Below are positions 27,475 to 36,103 of a stretch of DNA of 64,000 nucleotides, one piece after another. The number at the start of each line of letters is the position of its first letter. Within the stretch, counting starts at the first letter, position 1. A program made the position numbers and the translations under genes. The notes beneath the pieces were generated by a model that was given only the letters and a program-made list of their open reading frames with translations, ran no database searches and had not been told where the DNA came from. The stretch spans positions 62,001-126,000 of the forward strand of contig NZ_JAAVTA010000005.1 of NCBI RefSeq assembly GCF_012102705.1, in the 5' to 3' direction. This stretch comes from Haematospirillum sp. H1815. Lineage in GTDB: Bacteria; Pseudomonadota; Alphaproteobacteria; Rhodospirillales; Rhodospirillaceae.

Positions 27475-29487
27475 TTATCCCGCTTCCGAGGCCAACCAAT
27501 TATCTATGGCCTTCTGTAGCTTTGGTGATGCCAAGGCCTTACCGCGTTCCAGCTTGGATAAATAACCCTGCTTTATGCCCAGAATTTCTGCAACCTGCAT
27601 TTGGCTTTGTCCTGTTCTCTTACGATGGGACTTAATCGCTTCAGCCAACCCATCGGGGGACACCTTGTGTTTGGCAGCAAGCGGGGAAATAACCTGAAGA
27701 GCTTTGTTGGGCGGAACATCACGGGACAATTGCCTGTAATAGTCCTTGACCTCATCCGGGGCTTCTATTGCTATGGTTGCAAAAACCCACTCCTGTCCCC
27801 ATCCACGCTTTTCAATAATTTTTTCGTTCCAGCGGTCATACTGCCACCCGGCAATCACACCATCAGCTTGCAACTGCTCCAGTGCCTTTTCGAGCCGAGC
27901 CCGTGTTTTTGATGGATAGCGCTCGTTGACAACTTCTCCTACAGCATCAAGAAGAGTCTGAACACGATAGACCTGAACAAACTGGCCCGTTCTGGCAATA
28001 GCCCGCCAATGCCATGAAACATAGCGGGTCAGCCGTTTTTCCCACTTCCGCCTGTATGGATCATACTGTAACGCCTTGCGAAACAATAATCCTGTCTGCC
28101 GACCAGACCCGAATAAGAAGCTGGCAAATGCCTTGCCCGGACGGAATATAAACCGCTCAACGTCCATATAACCGTCCAGCCTGATTTGGCCCATACGATC
28201 CGTAATAATAAAAGGACGGCTCTGCAACGTCTTGGTTACCGGCTTTTTTGACCGTCCTCCCTTGGGGTCACTCTCATAAACTTTGACTTCGGCAATATTG
28301 AGCCAAATGTTCTGAATATGACTTAAAGCCCGAATAATTTCTTCCCGTTGTTCGGGTTCATATCCGCCTCGCCGGCCTTGCCCACCTCGCTTGGGCTTCA
28401 GGCCGCGCATGGAGAGAATCTCATCAACATCAGCAATCGCCCCATCTTCAGGGGTTCTGGCTTGATTCAGGTAAATAGCACACAAGGCATCCAGTGCATC
28501 CGCGTCAATATCTGATAACTCGGACTGTTGCTTCCACATTGTTTGCGCCCACGCCTGAACCTGGTCACGAGGCAAATGAGGGTCATGTTCAACAACAGGA
28601 GGACGCAGCTGGGCATATCCTGTTGATCCGCCACGGGTTAACTCGGCCGTGGGCCAAGGGGTACCATCGACCCGACGAAAGGTGTTTTTATAGAGGGCCT
28701 CCCGCAGCCCTTGAAAGTGGCCAGAAGACAGAACCACAAGCATATCACGGGGAAGTCCCGGACGCATATCATGTCCAGGGTCCCGGATACCCAGTATTTC
28801 TTCCAGATATGGCAATGGCTTATGAGGGGGAGACAGCAACTCAGCGATAGCCTGTGCGGCTTCCTCGGCATAAACACCGATCAGGCTTCCTATCATGTCT
28901 GATGTAACAGGGACAGAACGCCTTTCATCCTCTGCCTTCCAGGATGAGGCATTCAAGACAAGCCAACGTGCAAGTTTTGACAGGTATGCCTTTTCACGGA
29001 CCATATCTTCAGCCATGCGCCGACATACAAGTTGAGTGCTTTTGAAATTAATTTCTCTTTCTTCCGGAGCTCCGTGTGTTTCCTTGATATAACATTCAAT
29101 TAGGCTTTTCTGTATAACTGCCTCAAGAACATCAAGAATCCCATTTGTGCTTTTTTCAAGAGCGTCACATACATCCCTTGTCAGCTGTTCCTTGTCATCA
29201 TCGCAATGATTAGGTGCAAGAACAAAACTGGCAATTACAGCTGTAACGGGATAAAGCGTCTGGCCATCAGGACGCATGGCAGAACTGTCAATAACAACTC
29301 GGCGACCGTCATGAAGTGTAATCTTCAAGGACTCGGCTTCAGCTGTATCCCTCACAATTCTATCCTTCCAGTTGCCAATAACACTCTTTACGACAATGAA
29401 CGGCTGGATACAAAGGAACAATTCCCCTGTATGTTTTCTATCAGACTTTTTCTCTTTTACGCAGTGCATGGAAACTGGCAAGAGCAT
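27475..29487 (-). CDS. Putative replication-type DNA-binding protein with C-terminal Cro/C1 HTH
   Basis: A 670-residue basic protein encoded directly after, and overlapping by 47 bp, the RepC-like gene. The C-terminal 65 residues are a clear Cro/C1-type helix-turn-helix (SQMQVAEILGIKQGYLSKLE). The middle (about 330-540) has winged-helix-like segments and a basic patch (RGLKPKRGGQGRRGGYEPEQ) as in plasmid initiator-like proteins. I do not know a named family for the whole chain. Operon position with RepC and iteron-like repeats nearby suggests a role in replication control or initiation of the same replicon; this is inference. An AGGG seven bases upstream supports the ATG at 29487; 29469 is an alternative. 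Confidence 0.7.
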   Translation of the reverse strand: MLLPVSMHCVKEKKSDRKHTGELFLCIQPFIVVKSVIGNWKDRIVRDTAEAESLKITLHDGRRVVIDSSAMRPDGQTLYPVTAVIASFVLAPNHCDDDKEQLTRDVCDALEKSTNGILDVLEAVIQKSLIECYIKETHGAPEEREINFKSTQLVCRRMAEDMVREKAYLSKLARWLVLNASSWKAEDERRSVPVTSDMIGSLIGVYAEEAAQAIAELLSPPHKPLPYLEEILGIRDPGHDMRPGLPRDMLVVLSSGHFQGLREALYKNTFRRVDGTPWPTAELTRGGSTGYAQLRPPVVEHDPHLPRDQVQAWAQTMWKQQSELSDIDADALDALCAIYLNQARTPEDGAIADVDEILSMRGLKPKRGGQGRRGGYEPEQREEIIRALSHIQNIWLNIAEVKVYESDPKGGRSKKPVTKTLQSRPFIITDRMGQIRLDGYMDVERFIFRPGKAFASFLFGSGRQTGLLFRKALQYDPYRRKWEKRLTRYVSWHWRAIARTGQFVQVYRVQTLLDAVGEVVNERYPSKTRARLEKALEQLQADGVIAGWQYDRWNEKIIEKRGWGQEWVFATIAIEAPDEVKDYYRQLSRDVPPNKALQVISPLAAKHKVSPDGLAEAIKSHRKRTGQSQMQVAEILGIKQGYLSKLERGKALASPKLQKAIDNWLASEAG

Positions 29488-30772
29488 TCAGTTGCCCTGA
29501 TGGTCGCAGAAGCATACCTGCCAACAAAGCCTGCCTGCTTTTATAAATATATTCTTGCGGTTTCATAGCAGCAACAGCAACAGCAAACGTTACCTGTAAA
29601 GGACCATGTTGTTTGCAGCCCGTTTCCCAAGCCCATTCGGATATTCCTAACTGATGGGCTAAAATCCTTGCCGCATGAAACCAGCTATCAGGATTTGCGT
29701 CTTTTGGATTCTCAAGAAACTGAGAAATAATAACAGCCGACAAGGGGGCACAGAAATCCTTAAGGAGATCCGTTTGTGGTTTCTGGAGAGACGTTAATGG
29801 TTTTACCTCTATAAGGTTGGGGAAGAGAGGAGCAACGGAAAATCCCGAGCAGCGGGCTACTTTTTTTGGAGAGCTGTTTTTTGTTTTGTTTTCTTTTGTA
29901 GATATATGGTGGAAATGTGTTTCCTGCTGACCGGAATTACCTTCATAAAATCTATGCATACATGATAATGTCAGCATATGCGTATGCCCAGCATAGTCAG
30001 TCATTCTTTTTTCGATGTTGGCAATATCTTGCTCAAAATAAATTTGTTCATTAGCCGGTGCTGATGAAAATCGATTGTAAAGACACAAGAACTGATTAAA
30101 AAGTTCCTCTGCTTGTAAAAGGAGGGGCTGGGCCGCATCTAGTGCCTTCTGAAGAAAGGTATTTTCAGGATGCTCCCACAGCAGGACATCCAACGCGTCA
30201 ACAGCAGTACGAATATCTTGCAAAGCAGCACCAATAGAACGCCTTTGACTTTTCAATCTGTGACGTTGCGCCTTCAACTCCTGGGCGACGCCTTGAAACT
30301 CTGTATATTTCTCAACAACAGAGGCCAAATTTATTCCATACGCCGAGATAATTGATCCATCCGCAGCTCTCACAGGGGTACGACGATTTCCAGGTCCCCT
30401 CTCGATAGAAACAAATCCTGCTTTTTCGAGTGCTGACAGGTGATTACGTATCGTCCGTTCACTAACGCCTAGGCACCCGGCCAATTCTGCATTACCAGGA
30501 AAAACGAGTGGCGAACATCCGGGCTCCCAATCCTTTGGCGAGGAATAATCAAACAAAAGCTCCAGTGTTGAGAGCGCTTCACGGGGAAATGGAAGATGAT
30601 TCCCGCAACGGCGGAAAGGCTCTAGCAGTTGTTTCGGATGATAAATACTTTCAGGAAGACCTTTCCAGGTTGCTACAGCAACAGCTGCATCAAAATGACC
30701 ATAGGCCTTGCGGACATGCCCCGTTGGTGCTGGCTTGGCACAACCAGCTGAACGATATTGTGCAACGTTCAC
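29441..30772 (-). CDS. RepC-like plasmid replication initiator
   Basis: A 443-residue protein. The N-terminal 130 residues match the RP-C domain of RepC initiators of alphaproteobacterial plasmids and chromids: ALSTLELLFDYS, then LVFPGNAELAGCLGVSERTI and a winged helix HLSALEKAGFVSIERG, ending in the ISAYGINLASV segment. RepC binds the origin inside or near its own gene and starts replication. The C-terminal part (about 280-440) is variable, as in the family. Unlike a repABC operon there is no repA or repB upstream. The GTG start at 30772 has GGAG seven bases before it. The 800-bp upstream region carries repeats described separately. Confidence 0.85.
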   Translation of the reverse strand: MNVAQYRSAGCAKPAPTGHVRKAYGHFDAAVAVATWKGLPESIYHPKQLLEPFRRCGNHLPFPREALSTLELLFDYSSPKDWEPGCSPLVFPGNAELAGCLGVSERTIRNHLSALEKAGFVSIERGPGNRRTPVRAADGSIISAYGINLASVVEKYTEFQGVAQELKAQRHRLKSQRRSIGAALQDIRTAVDALDVLLWEHPENTFLQKALDAAQPLLLQAEELFNQFLCLYNRFSSAPANEQIYFEQDIANIEKRMTDYAGHTHMLTLSCMHRFYEGNSGQQETHFHHISTKENKTKNSSPKKVARCSGFSVAPLFPNLIEVKPLTSLQKPQTDLLKDFCAPLSAVIISQFLENPKDANPDSWFHAARILAHQLGISEWAWETGCKQHGPLQVTFAVAVAAMKPQEYIYKSRQALLAGMLLRPSGQLNALASFHALRKREKV

Positions 30773-30943
30773 GTCTCAACTCCTTGTCGTCTTTACCCGC
30801 AAGGACGCCAAGAGGCTGCTTAGTTTTGACATAACCAGGAAGGCAGTACCTAACAGCTCTTCCTTGTGCTACAAGGGAAGTGTGTGAGCCCTGATTAAGC
30901 ATGCAGCACGCTCTTTGTCTGCGGCTTTGTGTGAGGGGATATT

Positions 30944-30978
30944 CGGGTGGTTGACGTGTGCAAGACGTCAACCACCCG
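30944..30978. repeat. Perfect inverted repeat, 14-bp arms
   Basis: CGGGTGGTTGACGT (30944-30957) and ACGTCAACCACCCG (30965-30978) are exact inverse complements around a 7-nt loop, 170 bp upstream of the RepC-like start. No U-run follows on either strand. It may be the hairpin of a counter-transcribed RNA, as found upstream of repC in repABC plasmids, or a protein binding site. Confidence 0.7.
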
Positions 30979-31221
30979 TCATATATGTTCTTGAATCATC
31001 TCTTTCTCCCTACCCTGCGCAATGGCTCCAGATCAGGCTGCTAACGCGGCTCTATTGCAATGTAGGAAGTAACATACCTGCCCTTATAGACTTCGAACGG
31101 CTCGGCCTCGTAAAATTAATAAATGTTTTAGGAAGGAATATTCTGCACCAGAGCATATGCTTAATGTGTTGCTATATATAATTAATTCTGGATACAGCAG
31201 AAACAGCCTACGTGAGGTTTG

Positions 31222-31327
31222 TCCCCGATCTTAGGGCATGATTACCCCGACTCTCTCCACATATAACCCCGATTCATAAAAAGCCGGAGCTTAACATCCT
31301 GTCACATACGGTAACGATAACCCCAAC
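31222..31327 (+). repeat. Iteron-like CCCCGA repeats at 22-bp spacing
   Basis: Motif CCCCGA begins at 31223, 31245 and 31267, exactly 22 bp apart (two helical turns), with the preceding bases TGT, TTA and TAA. A fourth, variant copy (TAACCCCAAC) begins at 31318. Consensus is about TNACCCCGAY. Iterons of 20-22 bp are the usual binding sites of plasmid initiators, and the RepC-like gene starts 450 bp away. Another copy lies at 27442-27451. Confidence 0.55.
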
Positions 31328-31575
31328 ATTATTCCTTCAAGGAATATATGGAGTGATCTGATATATAAGAGAAAAAGTGATAATGGTCTTGATGGACCCG
31401 ACCATATTCCCATGACCACATCCATGAATATACCTCTTGTCGAGGTTATAGGTAACATACCCACGCCGTAGAAAAAGGCATACCGCGGGAGGAATCATAT
31501 ACGAGTATCTATGCATACACCGTACACACCGATGCAGACGGCTATTCCATGATGACTCTGCCTGATGGATCGTCA

Positions 31576-32295
31576 TTATGACGTCTGACAGATCCCAGCC
31601 TTGATAAAGGTACTGATATGACGGGCAAGTGCCGCAGAATCAGCCTTTACTTTTTCCGTCCCCAAACGAGTAAGCGCTTGATCAACAAGATCTGGAGGCA
31701 GGGTGTGCCCTCGACGCAGAAGCAAAAGATCTTCCTCGAAATCACGGGAAAATTCCGGGTGAGCCTGAATCCCGAGGGCTTTGTTGCCATAAGCTAGCAT
31801 CGCATAGGGACAAAAAGAGGAAGAAGCAAGAACCGTTGCTCCAGGGGGACACACCACAACCTGATCCTGATGGATGGCGTGTAACTGCAAGCTGCTCCCA
31901 GAAGAGTCAGCTGTTTGTAACATATACTCCTGTACACCGATGCCCCACCCCCGCTCGGATTTGCGGACAACACCGCCCATGACCTCAGCCAGGATTTGGT
32001 GTCCGAAACAAATCCCTGCAACGGGAACAGACTTTGCAATGGCCTGCCCAAGGAATGTTTTCAGGCGAACCATCCATGGTAAATTCTCGTAAACACCGTG
32101 ACGAGACCCACTGATAACCCATGCTTGGCAGAGCGATACATCTTGCGGGAACACATCATCAATGACCGGGTAGACGGAGAACGACCAATCCGGTTCCTCA
32201 CGGGCCAGAAAGACCCGGATCATGTCCGCATAAGATCCATGCTGTTTCACCAGTTCATCCGGTGGTCGTCCGGTTTCCAGAATACCAATGTGCAC
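31576..32295 (-). CDS. Class I glutamine amidotransferase-like protein
   Basis: A 239-residue cytoplasmic protein with the GATase1 triad: C96 in the nucleophile elbow GICFGHQILAE, and H179 and E181 in GIQAHPEF. It is a stand-alone amidotransferase of the GMP-synthase-like kind; such proteins hydrolyse glutamine or gamma-glutamyl bonds. It follows the agmatinase gene by 3 bp in the same direction, so a role in polyamine metabolism, for example removing a gamma-glutamyl group as PuuD does, is plausible although PuuD belongs to a different peptidase subfamily. Substrate not predictable from sequence. Confidence 0.88.
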   Translation of the reverse strand: MHIGILETGRPPDELVKQHGSYADMIRVFLAREEPDWSFSVYPVIDDVFPQDVSLCQAWVISGSRHGVYENLPWMVRLKTFLGQAIAKSVPVAGICFGHQILAEVMGGVVRKSERGWGIGVQEYMLQTADSSGSSLQLHAIHQDQVVVCPPGATVLASSSFCPYAMLAYGNKALGIQAHPEFSRDFEEDLLLLRRGHTLPPDLVDQALTRLGTEKVKADSAALARHISTFIKAGICQTS

Positions 32296-32298
32296 GCT

Positions 32299-33276
32299 TC
32301 ACCTCTCTTGCCGACCGGGAGCATATTCAGGTCTGTCTGCCGCCATCAGGCATAAACAGTCATGCGCGGCGGTTGCAGCAAGCAGTGCTGTTATGTCCGA
32401 TATATCATAGGCAGGAGCCACCTCAACAACATCAACGCCGACGATTTTCAGGCCGCTCAGTCCCCGTAAAATATCCAGGAACTGGTATGAGGACAGTCCG
32501 CCAACAACAGGGGTACCCGTTCCAGGCGCAAATGCAGGATCCATACAATCCATATCGACCGTAACATAGCATGGCGCACCACCAACACGATCGCGGACAA
32601 TCTGAGACGCCTTGCCCGGCCCTTCCCGATGGATCCATGGTGCGGTCAGGACACGAAAACCATAATCCCGGTCATTATGGGTCCGTATGCCAAGCTGAAC
32701 GGAACGGGCCACATCGACCAGTCCTTCCTGTACAGCACGGGCAAACATGGTGCCATGGTCCACGCGACACCCATCATCATCCCAAGTGTCACTATGTGCA
32801 TCAAAATGCACCAAGGCCAAGGGGCCATGGACTGCGGCATGAGCCCTCAAGAGGGGATAGGTCACAAAGTGATCTCCCCCGAGACTGACAAGTTGCGTAC
32901 CTGTGTCCAGAATAGCGCGCGCCTCACATTCAATCGTTCCGACAATGCCGTCCGGATGATGTGGATCCAGGAAACAATCGCCGTAATCAATCACCGACAA
33001 GCGTGTAAAAGGATCAAAGCCAAACGGAAAAGCTTTCAGCTCAGCCAAGGAAACCGATGCAGCTCGGATGGCTCGTGGACCAAGCCTGGCTCCTGGCCGA
33101 TAGGTAACTGCACCATCAAAGGGAATTCCCATAACGGCAACATCAACGCCCTGCAAATTGCGCGTATAGGGCCGCCTCAAAAAGCTGAGGGCGCCACCAT
33201 AGGTCATCTCGGGCCACCGTCCATAAGGATCTTCGCGGCGAAAAGCCTGATCGCCAACTGGCTGACATGGATCCAT
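32299..33276 (-). CDS. speB: Agmatinase (arginase/ureohydrolase family)
   Basis: A 325-residue enzyme that hydrolyses agmatine to putrescine and urea. The manganese-binding motifs are complete: SLGGDHFVTYPLL, FDAHSDTWDD and VTVDMDCMDPAFAPGTGTP. The DMDCMDPAFAPGTGTPVVGG segment favours agmatinase or guanidinobutyrase over arginase. Operonic with the amidotransferase gene downstream (3 bp) and divergent from an aldehyde dehydrogenase gene, together forming a polyamine-to-carboxylate route. Exact substrate among guanidino compounds is uncertain. Confidence 0.88.
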   Translation of the reverse strand: MDPCQPVGDQAFRREDPYGRWPEMTYGGALSFLRRPYTRNLQGVDVAVMGIPFDGAVTYRPGARLGPRAIRAASVSLAELKAFPFGFDPFTRLSVIDYGDCFLDPHHPDGIVGTIECEARAILDTGTQLVSLGGDHFVTYPLLRAHAAVHGPLALVHFDAHSDTWDDDGCRVDHGTMFARAVQEGLVDVARSVQLGIRTHNDRDYGFRVLTAPWIHREGPGKASQIVRDRVGGAPCYVTVDMDCMDPAFAPGTGTPVVGGLSSYQFLDILRGLSGLKIVGVDVVEVAPAYDISDITALLAATAAHDCLCLMAADRPEYAPGRQER

Positions 33277-33476
33277 TTTATTCCTTCCCGCAAGACCAGA
33301 TATTTCGTGGCCAGCCAGAATATAATAGTATTAATCCACAGGGCGCTACAGCACCCTCGAAGCATCACCTGGGCCCCTGTTTTTGTCGACCCACTGCATC
33401 AACAACCAACAGAATTCTGGTTACTCGCAACTGTCAGGATGATTGGCGCTCTATGCCGGATACAAAGGATACTGTG

Positions 33477-34988
33477 ATGAACAAGCAAATTCTTGATCGT
33501 GCCACCTGGGCAACGCGGGCCGATCTTGCCTTGGCACGAGGAATAGAAGGGAGAGCTTTTATCGGAGGCAAGTTGACGGATTCGGCTTCCGGGGACGTAT
33601 TCACATCTTATAGCCCGATCGACGGCCGCCCATTGGCTGACGTGGCATCATGCGGGGTTGCGGACGTTAATATGGCGGTTGATTCCGCACGGGCCGCTTT
33701 CCAGGATCGGCGATGGTCCAGCCTTGACCCATCAGAGCGCAAGAGAGTCCTGCTGACTTTTGCCGAGAAAATCGAGCATCACCGTGAGGAGCTAGCGCTG
33801 CTGGAAACCCTTGATATGGGTAAACCCATTACAGACAGCCTTCATTGTGATGTCCGGGCAACAGCACGAACATTCCGCTGGTATGCCGAAGCCGTTGACA
33901 AGGTGTATGACGAGATTGCACCAGCTCCAACATCCGCCCTAGCCATGATTACACGGGAACCCTTGGGCGTTGTGGCTGCGGTTGTTCCATGGAACTTCCC
34001 CATGATTATGGCCGCCTGGAAAATCGCCCCTGCCTTGGCGGCCGGAAATTCGGTCATCCTCAAGCCTGCAGAACAATCCAGCCTGACCGCCATTCGGCTT
34101 GCTGTTCTGGCAGCAGAAGCCGGCATTCCTGACGGAGTGTTCAATGTGGTGCCTGGTTATGGAACCGTAGCGGGCAAGGCTTTGGGTCTTCACATGGATG
34201 TTGACGGGGTTTTCTTTACCGGCTCCACAGAAGTAGGCAAGCATTTCCTGGAATATTCGGGCCGCTCCAACATGAAGAAAGTCGGGTTGGAATGTGGCGG
34301 CAAGTCGGCTCACATCATTCTGGGCGACTGTTCTGTACTGGATGAAGCGGCCCGGGCTGCCGCAGAAGCCATTTTCTTTAATCAGGGGGAAATGTGCACA
34401 GCAGGCTCCCGTCTTGTTGTCGACCGACGTATCAAGGACCAAATTGTAGGTATGATTCTGGCACATGCTGACACCATGCAACCCATGGATCCTCTGGATC
34501 CTGCCTGCCGCCTTGGCGCCATGGTTGATGAAACCCACACCGAGCGGGTCATGGGGTATATTGATGCCGGACGCCGTGAAGGTGGTCTTGTGATCAAGGG
34601 GGGAGGACGTGCCAACCCTGTTGACGGTGGTTGTTATATCGAACCCACCATTTTTGATAACGTAAATAACTCGATGCGCATCGCTCGCGAAGAGATCTTT
34701 GGCCCTGTCCTGTCCATCATAACCATCGACAGTGTCGAGGAAGCTGTGAGAATTGCCAACGACAGCACCTATGGTCTTGCTGCAGCCGTGTGGAGTGACA
34801 ATGTCAACACCATACACACCGTTTCCCGCTCTCTGAGAGCGGGAGTTGTTTACGCAAACTGCTATGATGCCGACGATATCACTGTACCCTTTGGGGGGTA
34901 CCGCCAATCTGGTATTGGCCGCGACAAATCCTTGCATGCGTTTGACAAATATACGGAAATGAAGACAACTTGGCTTCAGATCCGTTGA
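33477..34988 (+). CDS. Aldehyde dehydrogenase, PuuC-like
   Basis: A 503-residue NAD(P)-dependent dehydrogenase. Catalytic landmarks are VVPWNFPMIMAAWKIAPALA, the general base in GLECGGKSAHI, and the nucleophile cysteine in NQGEMCTAGSRL. The run of similarity to gamma-glutamyl-gamma-aminobutyraldehyde dehydrogenase (PuuC) and the adjacent divergent agmatinase suggest oxidation of an aldehyde derived from putrescine. The ATG at 33477 has AAGGA upstream; the frame is open back to 33267 but that part overlaps the divergent agmatinase gene. A bidirectional hairpin follows the stop. Confidence 0.9.
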   Translation: MNKQILDRATWATRADLALARGIEGRAFIGGKLTDSASGDVFTSYSPIDGRPLADVASCGVADVNMAVDSARAAFQDRRWSSLDPSERKRVLLTFAEKIEHHREELALLETLDMGKPITDSLHCDVRATARTFRWYAEAVDKVYDEIAPAPTSALAMITREPLGVVAAVVPWNFPMIMAAWKIAPALAAGNSVILKPAEQSSLTAIRLAVLAAEAGIPDGVFNVVPGYGTVAGKALGLHMDVDGVFFTGSTEVGKHFLEYSGRSNMKKVGLECGGKSAHIILGDCSVLDEAARAAAEAIFFNQGEMCTAGSRLVVDRRIKDQIVGMILAHADTMQPMDPLDPACRLGAMVDETHTERVMGYIDAGRREGGLVIKGGGRANPVDGGCYIEPTIFDNVNNSMRIAREEIFGPVLSIITIDSVEEAVRIANDSTYGLAAAVWSDNVNTIHTVSRSLRAGVVYANCYDADDITVPFGGYRQSGIGRDKSLHAFDKYTEMKTTWLQIR

Positions 34989-34996
34989 CAGTCGGG

Positions 34997-35027
34997 GAAA
35001 CCAGCCTGTTATCCGCAGGCTGGTTTC
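34997..35027. terminator. Bidirectional hairpin terminator
   Basis: A perfect 12-bp inverted repeat (GAAACCAGCCTG / CAGGCTGGTTTC) with a 7-nt loop lies between the convergent aldehyde dehydrogenase and SDR genes. A short TTTT follows on the plus strand at 35033-35036. Confidence 0.8.
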
Positions 35028-35034
35028 TACCCTT

Positions 35035-35799
35035 TTATGATCGATAAACCCGTAAAGGTGCCGAAGACTGGGTAGTCGGCATGATTTCAATACGGTTAAT
35101 ATTGACATGCGGGGGTTGACTGACAACCCAATGAATGGCCCCGGCTATATCCTCTGGCTGCAAGGCCGCTGCTCCTTCATAGACGGAACGTGCTTGTTCG
35201 AGGTCATCACGGAAGCGAACCGCTGAAAACTCGGTTTCAACCATTCCCGGCTCAATACATGCGACGCGCACACCGGTACCGTGCAGGTCCGTGCGTAAAT
35301 TAAGGCTGAACTGGTGCACAAAAGCCTTGGTCGCACCATATACATTCCCGCCTGGATATGGGTATGTACCGGCAATAGACCCCATATTGACAATGATGGC
35401 GCGGCTGCCCGCTGCAACAAGTCGAGGTAGAAGGCTATGTGTAACATGAACAAGACCTGTTATATTGGTATCGATCATCGTTTGCCACTCTTCAAGACGA
35501 CAGGACTGGGCAGGCTCCATGCCCAGTGCCAACCCGGCATTATTCACCAAGGTTGTGATGTCAGAAAAACGACTAGGTAAGGCTGCCAATGCTTTTTCAA
35601 TGGCCACAGAATCGCGGATATCGACACACAAAGGCCAAACCCACTCATGACCACCAAGCTGATGTTGTACTTCTTCTAGACGTTCCGCACGACGCCCAAT
35701 CAGCACAGCCTTCCATCCGGCCTGAACAAAATGTTTGGCAACCGCCAAGCCAATGCCTGATGTTGCACCTGTAATAACAATTGTTTTTCCCATGGACAT
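35035..35799 (-). CDS. YdfG-like short-chain dehydrogenase (3-hydroxy acid dehydrogenase)
   Basis: A 254-residue classical SDR. The cofactor motif is TGATSGIG (residues about 10-17), the NNAG motif LVNNAGLAL, and the catalytic YGATK pair. The C-terminal half follows E. coli YdfG closely in pattern: VRVACIEPGMVETEFSAVRF and HVNINRIEIMPTTQS. YdfG reduces malonic semialdehyde and oxidises 3-hydroxy acids with NADP. The gene is convergent with the aldehyde dehydrogenase gene and shares its terminator. The substrate in this organism is inferred from family similarity. Confidence 0.88.
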   Translation of the reverse strand: MSMGKTIVITGATSGIGLAVAKHFVQAGWKAVLIGRRAERLEEVQHQLGGHEWVWPLCVDIRDSVAIEKALAALPSRFSDITTLVNNAGLALGMEPAQSCRLEEWQTMIDTNITGLVHVTHSLLPRLVAAGSRAIIVNMGSIAGTYPYPGGNVYGATKAFVHQFSLNLRTDLHGTGVRVACIEPGMVETEFSAVRFRDDLEQARSVYEGAAALQPEDIAGAIHWVVSQPPHVNINRIEIMPTTQSSAPLRVYRS

Positions 35800-36103
35800 A
35801 AGGCCCTCAACTTATCCTATAAGTTGAGGTACCTTAGCAAGGTATATGCAGATAAACAACACTGGATGTCTGTGCAAGTTAAATATCACTGATAGAAAAC
35901 AGCAATATAACGTGCAAAAATTTCAGACATAAGGCCAGATAGGAGCAAGAAACAAATAATAGGTAGAATGACGCGACCACTACAAAAAACCCGTATCGTT
36001 TACAGAAATGACATTATTATATATTGTATAAAATACCGACTTCTCTATTCCATTAATACGTTTATTATCACCCCCTTTTAGAAAGAGAAGGGGAGCATTG
36101 AAT
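35800..36103. other. Intergenic region between divergent genes
   Basis: About 300 bases with an AT-rich core, holding the promoters of the SDR gene (leftward) and the enoyl-CoA hydratase gene (rightward). A purine-rich AGGGGAG precedes the latter. A direct repeat TTGAGG-TATAAG type palindrome (AACTTATCCTATAAGTT, 35810-35826) could be an operator. No RNA gene seen. Confidence 0.4.

Larger units (their letters stand above)
30773..31575. other. 800-bp non-coding region upstream of the RepC-like gene, candidate origin
   Basis: No convincing gene is found. The region is partly AT-rich (31100-31200), carries a 14-bp perfect inverted repeat near 30960 and four CCCCGA-type motifs between 31222 and 31327. 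Combination of repeats, an AT-rich block and an adjacent initiator gene is what a theta-type origin looks like. No DnaA-box array could be confirmed by eye. Confidence 0.45.

Noticed and set aside
31337-31576. 79-codon frame overlapping the amidotransferase stop (TAATG)
   Set aside because: The overlap suggests coupling, but the product has no coherent features and the region contains probable origin repeats.
33939-35126. 395-codon open frame on the minus strand
   Set aside because: Antisense shadow of the aldehyde dehydrogenase gene; the enzyme's motifs are all on the plus strand.
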